Program-made: the position numbers and the translations under genes
Origin: Candidatus Saccharimonadia bacterium
Lineage (GTDB): Bacteria; Patescibacteriota; Saccharimonadia; Saccharimonadales; SZUA-47
DNA length: 11,310 nt
Assembly: GCA_938050265.1 (NCBI GenBank)
Contig: CALLJT010000004.1
Coordinates: 1 to 11,310, forward strand
Direction: 5' to 3'
In this document: positions 1 through 5,229 of the stretch, one piece after another
How the letters are laid out: the number at the start of each line of letters is the position of its first letter
Numbering within the stretch: position 1 is the first letter of the stretch
Notes under the pieces: model-generated
The model's input: the letters and a program-made list of their open reading frames with translations, nothing else
The model's database searches: none
What the model was told of the DNA's origin: nothing

Positions 1-12
1 CGGCATGTCTCA

Positions 13-57
13 CCCTATTGCCTTGGCAATAGGTGTTGATTCCCGCTGGGACCTCCA
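13..57 (+). other. tRNA-3'-end-like remnant with 9-bp palindrome
   Basis: Positions 39-57 read like the end of a tRNA gene: half of a T-loop (GATT), a T-stem strand (CCCGC), an acceptor strand (TGGGACC), a T discriminator and CCA. The matching 5' T-stem (GCGGG) is absent, so this is not a functional tRNA. Aligned to the tRNA-Glu at 3411-3485, about 27 of 34 positions from GGCAATAGG to CCA agree, but on the opposite strand. Just upstream, CCTATTGCC (14-22) and GGCAATAGG (25-33) form a perfect palindrome around a TT centre. CCCTATTGCC (13-22) also occurs in direct orientation inside tRNA-Glu (3435-3444). It may be a decayed attachment site or a degraded tRNA; the first bases of the window cut off its 5' context. 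Confidence 0.3.
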
Positions 58-95
58 AGCAAAAAACCCACCTAGGAGGTGGGCTCTTTGCTTGG
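55..95 (-). terminator. Intrinsic terminator (minus strand, possibly bidirectional)
   Basis: A two-part perfect stem is visible. The inner arms CCCACCT (67-73) and AGGTGGG (77-83) have a 3-nt loop, and the outer arms CCAAGCAAA (55-63) and TTTGCTTGG (87-95) enclose them. Read on the minus strand, the GC-rich inner stem is followed directly by six T residues, the layout of a Rho-independent terminator. It lies about 235 bases past the stop of the pilin-like gene (330-998) and would end that transcript. The plus-strand side has only a weak T run, so termination of a gene coming from the left is possible but less likely. Confidence 0.7.
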
Positions 96-329
96 TGAGC
101 TATGTGAAGTCGAAATTGAACGCAATCTGTACTGAGTTACTAGAGGTATACAGCTACATGAGAGCTATAACAGTAGCAGGATACATTCCCGCTTAGAGTA
201 GAACTACTACTGCCTTCTCGATTATGTATGTTCTCGGCGTATATTGCTTGCGTCAAGCCTGCGAAGGTCCAGTCAGTAAAGAATCCCCATACTCTATATT
301 ATACAACTTTAGGTTTTCTAGTATTGGAG
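96..329. other. Non-coding stretch, no gene recognised
   Basis: I see no convincing coding frame, RNA gene or repeat here. On the minus strand it would be the 3' untranslated region between the pilin-like gene stop and the terminator at 55-95. A 63-codon plus-strand frame that enters it from the left runs through the tRNA-like remnant and the terminator hairpin and is not credible. Confidence 0.5.
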
Positions 330-998
330 CTAAAACTTTAGGCTTTCAAAGACTAGCTTTGCGTCTTTTACAGATTGCTTCTGATTAAAGGCAGATAGTG
401 AGTCAAGTTCATTATCATAAAGACCAATTAACTCTATGTTCAACCCGTCTCTTCCAACATTTGCAACAGGCAATATCTTTTCGCCAACCTTTTCTATGCC
501 ACTACCGACATAAATCCTGCTAACCTTGCCATTGGTATTATCGGCAATAATCCATTGATGCGACTCATCAATGTTCTTAAACTCAAGCACAACATTATCT
601 GGCTCACTCTCATAGCCTCTAGGTAGATTATTCACGCTCATTGTTAGCACAAAACCATCAGCAGCCTTGAGCTTGATTTCCTCATACTTGAAATCACCGT
701 CCTGAAACTTTGTATTGTCCGATATATCTTCCCAATTCGGAGGTAGCTTATAGGATAAGTCAGTATACTTGAATGACCCTGATTTCCATCCTTCATATGG
801 ATCAGCGCTTTCAGTCTCTTCTGGTGCTTCCCGAACCTCCTCTTGCTGGCTAACTTGGGTATTTGTATCTTCTGTAGTTGTGTCTGAATTGTTGTTCTGG
901 CGGTCATATACCAGCCACCCCACGGTCCCTATTAAACCCACTACAACAATTACTAGCAGTATTTCTATTACACTAAAGCCTTTTTGATTAGATTTCAT
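330..998 (-). CDS. Type IV pilin-like prepilin (minor pilin/pseudopilin)
   Basis: The 222-aa product opens with a classic class III/type IV prepilin signal: a short basic leader (MKSNQKG), cleavage expected after Gly7, Phe8 as mature residue 1 and Glu12 as mature Glu5. A hydrophobic helix follows (about residues 9-29). A polar, acidic Thr/Glu/Gln-rich linker (about 33-65) leads to an extracytoplasmic domain of about 150 residues with no cysteines that I do not recognise by name. By family knowledge it would be processed by prepilin peptidase PilD and assembled in, or attached to, a type IV pilus or competence pseudopilus. Start choice is firm: AAGGAG lies 6 nt upstream. No other pilus genes are adjacent, so it is an orphan. 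It lies in the AT-rich segment with the recombinase and may be cargo of that element (inference). Confidence 0.75.
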   Translation of the reverse strand: MKSNQKGFSVIEILLVIVVVGLIGTVGWLVYDRQNNNSDTTTEDTNTQVSQQEEVREAPEETESADPYEGWKSGSFKYTDLSYKLPPNWEDISDNTKFQDGDFKYEEIKLKAADGFVLTMSVNNLPRGYESEPDNVVLEFKNIDESHQWIIADNTNGKVSRIYVGSGIEKVGEKILPVANVGRDGLNIELIGLYDNELDSLSAFNQKQSVKDAKLVFESLKF

Positions 999-1004
999 TT
1001 TATT

Positions 1005-1025
1005 CTCCTTAAGCTAATAATACCA
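1005..1025 (-). promoter_or_regulatory. Extended -10 promoter and RBS of the pilin-like gene
   Basis: On the minus strand TGG-TATTAT (1025-1017) matches an extended -10 element. About 7 nt after it comes AAGGAG (1010-1005), a strong Shine-Dalgarno 6 nt before the ATG at 998. No good -35 is seen at 16-18 nt. The transcript would start close to 1010, leaving a very short leader that is mostly the ribosome binding site. The RBS is firm; the promoter call is moderate. Confidence 0.5.
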
Positions 1026-1240
1026 CTATTTAGCCTCTAAAACACATCCTAGGTGCTCCAGATGCGTCACAGAGGGCATTAAAAGTCTGTTCTGTTCACT
1101 ATTCAAGCGACATTCTTAGTAGGCATCTATTCCTATGATTTTTCTCCAAATATCACACCGCCTAACGCCATTTACTCTAATAACTGCTGTGTTTTCCGTA
1201 CATTAAAATCTACGAAATCATCACGAAATGTAGCGATTTT
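1026..1240. other. AT-rich intergenic stretch, no gene recognised
   Basis: It lies between the start of the pilin-like gene and the end of the short HTH gene, both on the minus strand. I find no open frame with a start and ribosome binding site, no RNA gene and no strong hairpin. The absence of an obvious terminator after the HTH gene leaves open that its transcript reads on into the pilin-like gene. Confidence 0.4.
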
Positions 1241-1474
1241 CTATGGAAGTGTAAAGAAACTAAACACCACTTCATTCTGCCTATGTTTCGCCGCCATCAT
1301 CCTGTCTCTAAACACCTCATTATTACGCATGTAATAAAAGAAAGTGGTCCTACTAATCCCTGCCCAGCGACAAGCTTCAGTGATTGTACTATTATGCTGT
1401 ATCGAATCTTCTAGACGAAACATGGTGGTGTATGTGACTTTAGGTGGTCTACCTGTAGCTTTTCTTATTTCCAT
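1241..1474 (-). CDS. Short helix-turn-helix DNA-binding protein
   Basis: The 77-aa product begins with a basic AT-hook-like stretch (ATGRPPK, residues 6-12). It continues with a predicted helix-turn-helix: a first helix around residues 20-28, then TITEACRWAG (30-39) and the recognition helix ISRTTFFYYM (40-49). This spacing resembles terminase-small-subunit or homeodomain-like HTH proteins found beside phage and integrase genes (family knowledge); I assign no family name. An in-frame TAA lies five codons before the ATG, so the start is fixed, yet no Shine-Dalgarno sits at normal distance. Relatives I recall continue for several dozen residues more, so this could be a truncated copy. It is transcribed away from the recombinase module across the 1475-1604 gap, which would suit a regulator of that module (inference). 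Confidence 0.55.
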   Translation of the reverse strand: MEIRKATGRPPKVTYTTMFRLEDSIQHNSTITEACRWAGISRTTFFYYMRNNEVFRDRMMAAKHRQNEVVFSFFTLP

Positions 1475-1526
1475 TTGTTTTCGGCGTTACCTCTCTTCTT
1501 ATTATCTCAAACATGCCATTTTCTAC

Positions 1527-1555
1527 TTGACAAAACTAAAGCATAAGCGTATAAT
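1527..1555 (+). promoter_or_regulatory. Consensus sigma-70 promoter of the recombinase module
   Basis: TTGACA (1527-1532), a 17-nt spacer and TATAAT (1550-1555) match the housekeeping sigma consensus at all twelve positions with ideal spacing. Transcription would start near 1562 and drive the small ORF and the serine recombinase. The promoter sits in the gap shared with the divergent HTH gene, a natural place for regulation. A perfect consensus promoter is unusual for a recombinase and implies strong, or strongly repressed, expression. Confidence 0.8.
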
Positions 1556-1604
1556 TAAGGGTTAGAGAATCGTTGGTGATCTCTACAAGTAGCCACACCT
1601 TCTA

Positions 1605-1919
1605 ATGCACGCAGAAGGACATAAGCCAACAGATAAATACATAACAAATCTAATTTATCTGCTTTTCAGTTGGCTACTGAAGCGACCAACGAAAGGGACA
1701 AGTGTGTCCACTATATCAACCATAACTCCTGCTAAGCAGGTGATCTCTCTTAAGGAGGCTCAAAAGCTCTTAGGACATAAAGCAAAAACACTAACCAACA
1801 AAGAACTACAAACCCTCATTCAGGAAACTGAAACAGTAGTGAGACTCTCTATACGAACATATATTAGTTCGAAAAACATTGAAAAAAATGATAATATTAG
1901 AGAGGAAATATCACTATGA
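1605..1919 (+). CDS. Small recombinase-associated protein (hypothetical)
   Basis: The frame from ATG 1605 encodes 104 aa. Its conserved-looking part is the C-terminal half: ISLKEAQKLLGHKAKTLTNK (residues 47-66) followed by an amphipathic helix. I recall similar small proteins directly upstream of CPR serine recombinases, but know no assigned function. The N-terminal 45 residues look less protein-like and the ATG has no ribosome binding site. A GTG at 1740, opening with VISLKEAQ, would give a 59-aa protein and may be the true start, though it also lacks a clear Shine-Dalgarno. The stop overlaps the recombinase start as ATGA (1916-1919), so translation of the two is probably coupled. A role as recombinase accessory or directionality factor is inference only. 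Confidence 0.6.
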   Translation: MHAEGHKPTDKYITNLIYLLFSWLLKRPTKGTSVSTISTITPAKQVISLKEAQKLLGHKAKTLTNKELQTLIQETETVVRLSIRTYISSKNIEKNDNIREEISL

Positions 1920-3451
1920 AAAAAGCAGTAATCTACATACGAGTATCAACAACAAAACAAGTAGAGGGTGCGAGCCTAGACACTCAACAAAAGCTGTGTC
2001 AGGACTGGGCTTCACGCAATGATGTTCTGGTTAAGAAAATCTACCATGATGACGGTGTATCAGCCAAAACCTTAGACCGTCCTGCTATGAAAGAAATGCT
2101 TGCATATCTTGAAGAGAATAAGGGGCATATCCAGTACTTGATTACATATCAAACTGACAGATTATCTCGCAACGCTACTGACTTCTTCGCACTTCGTACT
2201 TTACTACTAAAGTTAGGTGTGCAATATAAAAACATTAATTCAGGCATAGAAGATAGCGATAATGAGGAGCTAATCCAAAACCTAGAGGCGGTACTTGCCC
2301 AACACGACAATAGGACTAAATCTACTCGTGTAAAACACAATATGAAAATTCATGCAAAAGAGGGCTATCGCATGAGCAAAGCACCTCTCGGTCTCAAAAA
2401 CGTAAGAGATGTACTGGATAAGTCGACACTTGCCCCAGTAGTGGGGATTGCCGATAAGGTAGCCTCAGTGCTTGAGGCGTACTCTACTGGCACTTACACA
2501 ATAGCCAGCCTAATAAAAATGTGCGAAAGTATTGGACTGAAATCTGCCACAGGTAAGCCTATACAAATACAAGCACTAAGCAAAATGTTACGTAACCCTA
2601 TTTATGCAGGGCTTGAAATTAGCATTCACACAGAGGGTCAACTCATTCCTTCTAAATTTAAGGGTATCATCACTCCCGCAACTTTTCATCGTAACCAAGA
2701 ACTCCTGAGAAGTAATAAGAATACGGCAGCTACATACAAAAAGAATAACCCTGAATTTCCTTTAAGACGCTTCCTAGTGTGCTCAAAGTGCAACAAACCA
2801 CTCACAGGCAGTGCTCCAGTTGGTGGCTCAGGCAAGCGTTCTCCTCGTTATCACTGTTCAAGGTGTCATTTGCCCTCCGTGCAATCAGGAGAGTTACATG
2901 AACAATTTTTACACCTTCTTGCCTCACTAATGCCTGATCCTGACATGGAGAAATTCCTAAAAGAGATAATCGTACGTGTCTGGCGTGATGAAACACAAAC
3001 TTTAGGCAAGAAGCAAAAGAAGTTACATAAAACTTTAGAGCAACTCACGGAGCGGAGAAGCAAGGTTGTTGAAATGCTTGTTGCGGGTCTGATAACAGTA
3101 GAAGAAAAGATAGAGCAAGTTGCTAGGATAAAGGAAGAGTCTGACAATGTGCAAAATGACCTAACAAGCGTAGGCTCACTATCTGAACTAAAAACGGATG
3201 CGATCGATTATGCGATGCGTTTTATGTCGAACGCACCAAGAATATGGAGCAATGCATCTATAGAACATCAAATCATCTACCAACGCCTAGTGTTTCCAGA
3301 AGGCATAGAATACGAGCTTGCTACAAATAAATTTCGAACGCCCAAATTAAGTGCACTTTACACCTTAGCAAGCATGAAAAAAGACCCATCTTTGACGAAT
3401 GAGTCTCTTTTGGTGATCTCAAGGGGAATCGAACCCCTATTGCCAGGATGA
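1916..3451 (+). CDS. Serine site-specific recombinase (large, integrase type)
   Basis: The 511-aa product has the full large serine recombinase layout. The resolvase-type catalytic domain spans about residues 1-150, with nucleophile Ser11 in IRVST, Arg9, and the TDRLSRN arginines (about 80-86). A recombinase DNA-binding domain follows (about 155-280, including MLRNPIYAG). A zinc ribbon comes next (C289-x2-C292 and C314-x2-C317), then a coiled coil (about 360-430) and a C-terminal tail. By family knowledge it cuts both att sites with a 2-bp stagger and integrates or excises circular DNA. The ATG follows GAGAGGA about 9 nt upstream and overlaps the upstream stop by 4 nt. Residues 499-511 (ending RGIEPLLPG) are read from the antisense strand of tRNA-Glu, and the stop lies in the anticodon loop. 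It appears intact. Confidence 0.93.
   Translation: MKKAVIYIRVSTTKQVEGASLDTQQKLCQDWASRNDVLVKKIYHDDGVSAKTLDRPAMKEMLAYLEENKGHIQYLITYQTDRLSRNATDFFALRTLLLKLGVQYKNINSGIEDSDNEELIQNLEAVLAQHDNRTKSTRVKHNMKIHAKEGYRMSKAPLGLKNVRDVLDKSTLAPVVGIADKVASVLEAYSTGTYTIASLIKMCESIGLKSATGKPIQIQALSKMLRNPIYAGLEISIHTEGQLIPSKFKGIITPATFHRNQELLRSNKNTAATYKKNNPEFPLRRFLVCSKCNKPLTGSAPVGGSGKRSPRYHCSRCHLPSVQSGELHEQFLHLLASLMPDPDMEKFLKEIIVRVWRDETQTLGKKQKKLHKTLEQLTERRSKVVEMLVAGLITVEEKIEQVARIKEESDNVQNDLTSVGSLSELKTDAIDYAMRFMSNAPRIWSNASIEHQIIYQRLVFPEGIEYELATNKFRTPKLSALYTLASMKKDPSLTNESLLVISRGIEPLLPG
3377..3411 (-). terminator. Probable terminator of tRNA-Glu inside the recombinase ORF
   Basis: On the minus strand, directly after the CCA end of tRNA-Glu, AGACTC (3406-3401) pairs with GGGTCT (3387-3382) over a 13-nt loop. 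A run of T residues follows (3382-3377). Flanking A and T tracts can extend the stem to about 11 bp with wobble pairs. This is a reasonable intrinsic terminator for the tRNA. The same bases encode residues 488-498 of the recombinase on the plus strand. Confidence 0.5.
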
Positions 3452-3485
3452 AAACCTGGTGTCCTAACCGTTAGACGATGAGACC
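3411..3485 (-). tRNA. tRNA-Glu (anticodon TTC)
   Basis: Read on the minus strand it folds as a complete 75-nt cloverleaf with encoded CCA. The acceptor GGTCTCA pairs with TGAGATC (one G-T pair). The anticodon stem CCAGG/CCTGG encloses the loop TTTTCAT with anticodon TTC. The T-arm GGGG-TTCGATT-CCCC is perfect, and the discriminator is A. The recombinase gene overlaps the 3' 41 bases on the other strand. The tRNA is intact, as expected when an integrating element carries a replacement 3' end. It probably supplies glutamate decoding for GAA and GAG. Confidence 0.97.
3435..3444. other. Candidate attachment-site core within tRNA-Glu
   Basis: CCCTATTGCC here is repeated in the same orientation at 13-22 near the left edge of the window. 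It lies between the T-arm and anticodon stem of tRNA-Glu and inside the recombinase ORF. If it is the shared part of attL and attR, the integrated element would be about 3.4 kb. A 10-bp match is short and the left flank shows only 12 bases, so this remains a hypothesis. Confidence 0.25.
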
Positions 3486-3502
3486 GTCTGAGGATAGGGG
3501 TT

Positions 3503-3531
3503 ATCATACCACGTAACAGGGGCCAAGTCTA
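3503..3531 (-). promoter_or_regulatory. Promoter of tRNA-Glu
   Basis: On the minus strand TAGACT (3531-3526), a 17-nt spacer and TATGAT (3508-3503) form a sigma-70-type promoter. It also has an extended -10 TGG directly before TATGAT. The predicted start near 3496 leaves about 10 nt of 5' leader before the mature tRNA end at 3485. The site lies in host-side sequence, so the tRNA keeps its native promoter after integration. Confidence 0.65.
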
Positions 3532-3539
3532 GAGAGTTG

Positions 3540-3558
3540 TGTGCTACACTGTAGCTCT
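3540..3558 (+). promoter_or_regulatory. Extended -10 promoter of pyk, leaderless layout
   Basis: TG-C-TACACT (3540-3548) is an extended -10 element ending 10 nt before the ATG at 3559. No -35 is recognisable at the expected place and no Shine-Dalgarno exists. Transcription would begin within a few bases of the start codon. The element is also part of a small dyad, GCTAC-ACT-GTAGC (3541-3553). The promoter is divergent from that of tRNA-Glu. Confidence 0.6.
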
Positions 3559-4995
3559 ATGAAAACAACCAATACTCCTCCTTCATTGCCGATAGACGAA
3601 TTTCGTGCAACAAAGATCCTGGCTACAGTTGGGCCTGCAACTGATTCGTATGAGTTGATACGCGATGTGATTGATGCCGGGGCAAACGGTATTCGCATGA
3701 ACTTTAGCCACGGTACGCACGAAGAGCACGCTCGTCGGATCGCGTGGGTACGTAAAGCGACAAAAGAGCTCGGGAAGCCGGTCGCGATCGTGCAGGACCT
3801 GCAGGGTCCGAAAATCCGTCTTGGTGATTTCGAGGGTGAAATCAAAGTTACAAAAGGTCAAGAACTGCGGTTCAAAAAAGATGTCGAGTACGTCGAGGGT
3901 GGCGCTATACCGATACAGTTTGACCTCAGCAAGAAGGTCAAGCGTGGTGAGCGTATGATGTTGTTCGACGGTAAAGTCGTAACGACGATCACGAGCGTCA
4001 AAAACGGCACGGTGTACGCACGGGCAGATAACGACGGCATACTCCTTCAGAGAAAAGGCATCAACCTCCCTGACACGGACTTCGGCGGTGACGTTATTAC
4101 TAAAAAGGACACAGAAGATGCAGCATTCGGCAGTACTCAGGACATAGACTACGTAGCGCAGAGTTTCGTACAGGGCGCAGAAGACGTGCGTGCCATGCGC
4201 AAAATCCTGCGCAATCTCGGCAGTAGTGCAAAGCTGATCGCAAAAGTAGAGACGCAAGCTGCTATCGACAACATTGACGAGATTATTGCCGAATCAGACG
4301 TTGTGATGGTGGCCCGGGGCGACCTAGCATATGAGACGTCTCCGGAGGTTGTGCCGGTACTGCAGCGGAAGATAATCGGGGCATGTCGGAGTGCTGGTAC
4401 GCCCGTTATCGTAGCAACACAGATGCTCGCAAGCATGACGGAGTCTACAGAGCCAACCCGCGCAGAGGTGTCAGATATTGCAACGGCAGTTATCGTCGGA
4501 ACAGACTGTGTGATGCTGAGCGAAGAAACAGCGGCTGGCAACTATCCGATACAATCAGTGCAGGCAATGCGACGCGTTATCAAATATACAGAGCAGAACC
4601 GTCCTGTAGCCGCAGTATTTCTCGACGCACGCGAGCGACAAGCAACCATGCAGGAGGCTATTGGTACTGCCGTTGTTGAGCTTGCTGACAAAGTTGGTTC
4701 GAAAGCAATCGTGGCAGAGACAAAGTCAGGCGCAACTGCCATGCAGATCGCCTCTCTGCGCCCAGATGGTCCACTGATCGCTGTCACCAGTGTGCAAACC
4801 GTGGCTAACCAACTGTGCATTGTCTACGGTGTCAAAAGCTACGTGCGCCCTGATGATAAACACGCTGCACGCAAGCTAACTGACTGGCTCAAAACCAACA
4901 AAGTACTGAAAAAAGGCGATATCGTCGTCACAGCTAGTGGCCAATACCCAGGCGTCGTTGGCACAACAGACACTATAAAAGTTCGTTTGCTGTAG
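3559..4995 (+). CDS. pyk: Pyruvate kinase
   Basis: The enzyme converts phosphoenolpyruvate and ADP to pyruvate and ATP, the last step of glycolysis, in the cytoplasm. The 478-aa protein has the usual single-subunit length. Motifs in order are TKILATVGPA near the N-terminus, GIRMNFSHG (substrate/potassium-site Arg and Asn), QDLQGPKIR, the small B domain, KVETQAAIDN (the acid-base lysine region), VARGDLA (metal-binding acidic residues), and the signature TQMLASMTESTEPTRAEVSD followed by GTDCVMLSEETAAGNYP. The C-terminal allosteric-type domain ends in VTASGQYPGVVGTTDTIKV. I chose ATG 3559, not the in-frame GTG at 3541, because the GTG lies inside the -10 element. It is a single-gene unit, ending before the inverted-repeat structure at 5006-5127. 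Confidence 0.97.
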   Translation: MKTTNTPPSLPIDEFRATKILATVGPATDSYELIRDVIDAGANGIRMNFSHGTHEEHARRIAWVRKATKELGKPVAIVQDLQGPKIRLGDFEGEIKVTKGQELRFKKDVEYVEGGAIPIQFDLSKKVKRGERMMLFDGKVVTTITSVKNGTVYARADNDGILLQRKGINLPDTDFGGDVITKKDTEDAAFGSTQDIDYVAQSFVQGAEDVRAMRKILRNLGSSAKLIAKVETQAAIDNIDEIIAESDVVMVARGDLAYETSPEVVPVLQRKIIGACRSAGTPVIVATQMLASMTESTEPTRAEVSDIATAVIVGTDCVMLSEETAAGNYPIQSVQAMRRVIKYTEQNRPVAAVFLDARERQATMQEAIGTAVVELADKVGSKAIVAETKSGATAMQIASLRPDGPLIAVTSVQTVANQLCIVYGVKSYVRPDDKHAARKLTDWLKTNKVLKKGDIVVTASGQYPGVVGTTDTIKVRLL

Positions 4996-5005
4996 TTGCC
5001 CTAAA

Positions 5006-5127
5006 CCTGACCCACACTCACTTCTTCCTCCCGAGTAGCGTTTCGCGCAGGGCCGCCCCTAAGCGGGCCGCCTCTGGCTGCACTACGCTTATACTGCTCT
5101 TGCAGGAAAAAGTGAGTGTGGGTCAGG
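5006..5127. repeat. Long inverted-repeat structure between pyk and pgk
   Basis: CCTGACCCACACTCACTT (5006-5023) is perfectly complementary to 5110-5127. After one mismatch (C5024 against A5109) the pairing continues for five more bases, giving 23 of 24 pairs. The 74-nt interior (5030-5103) is GC-rich and has the repeated word GGGCCGCC (5051-5058 region and again about 16 nt on), so it can fold further. There is no terminal T run, so it is not a classic Rho-independent terminator. The tidy terminal repeats and size would suit a MITE-like or REP-like dispersed element, or a structured RNA. Short AAA-containing words flank both ends, but I see no clear target duplication. Confidence 0.65.
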
Positions 5128-5162
5128 CCTTAAACCGCCTGAGCAGAGGGTGCGCGTGGTTC

Positions 5163-5191
5163 TTGTGCGGCGCGAGCAAAAGCGGTACACT
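5163..5191 (+). promoter_or_regulatory. Promoter of the pgk-tpiA operon
   Basis: TTGTGC (5163-5168), a 17-nt spacer and TACACT (5186-5191) form a plausible sigma-70 promoter; TACACT is the same -10 word as at pyk. The predicted start near 5198 gives about 32 nt of leader before the ATG at 5230. No Shine-Dalgarno is visible in that leader. Confidence 0.55.
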
Positions 5192-5229
5192 AGTAGACAT
5201 AAGCAATGTGGGTGTATCTATAAACAGTT

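Noticed and set aside
1..57. A functional tRNA or tmRNA 3' end
   Set aside because: The 5' T-stem strand is missing, the stretch before it folds into a palindrome with an even-sized loop instead of an anticodon arm, and no G-U pair typical of tmRNA is placed correctly.
5..196. 63-codon plus-strand open frame at the left edge
   Set aside because: It runs through the tRNA-like remnant, palindrome and terminator hairpin, has no ribosome binding site and its product looks like no protein.
1564..1584. Operator-like dyad AGAGAATC/GATCTCT just after the recombinase-module promoter
   Set aside because: The arms match only with an inserted base and are short; too weak to list as a site.
3541..3558. 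GTG 3541 as the pyk start
   Set aside because: It lies within the extended -10 element, has no ribosome binding site, and the six extra residues are not part of the family.
3583..4257. 224-codon minus-strand open frame inside pyk
   Set aside because: It is antisense to conserved pyruvate kinase motifs and is explained by the codon bias of the real gene.
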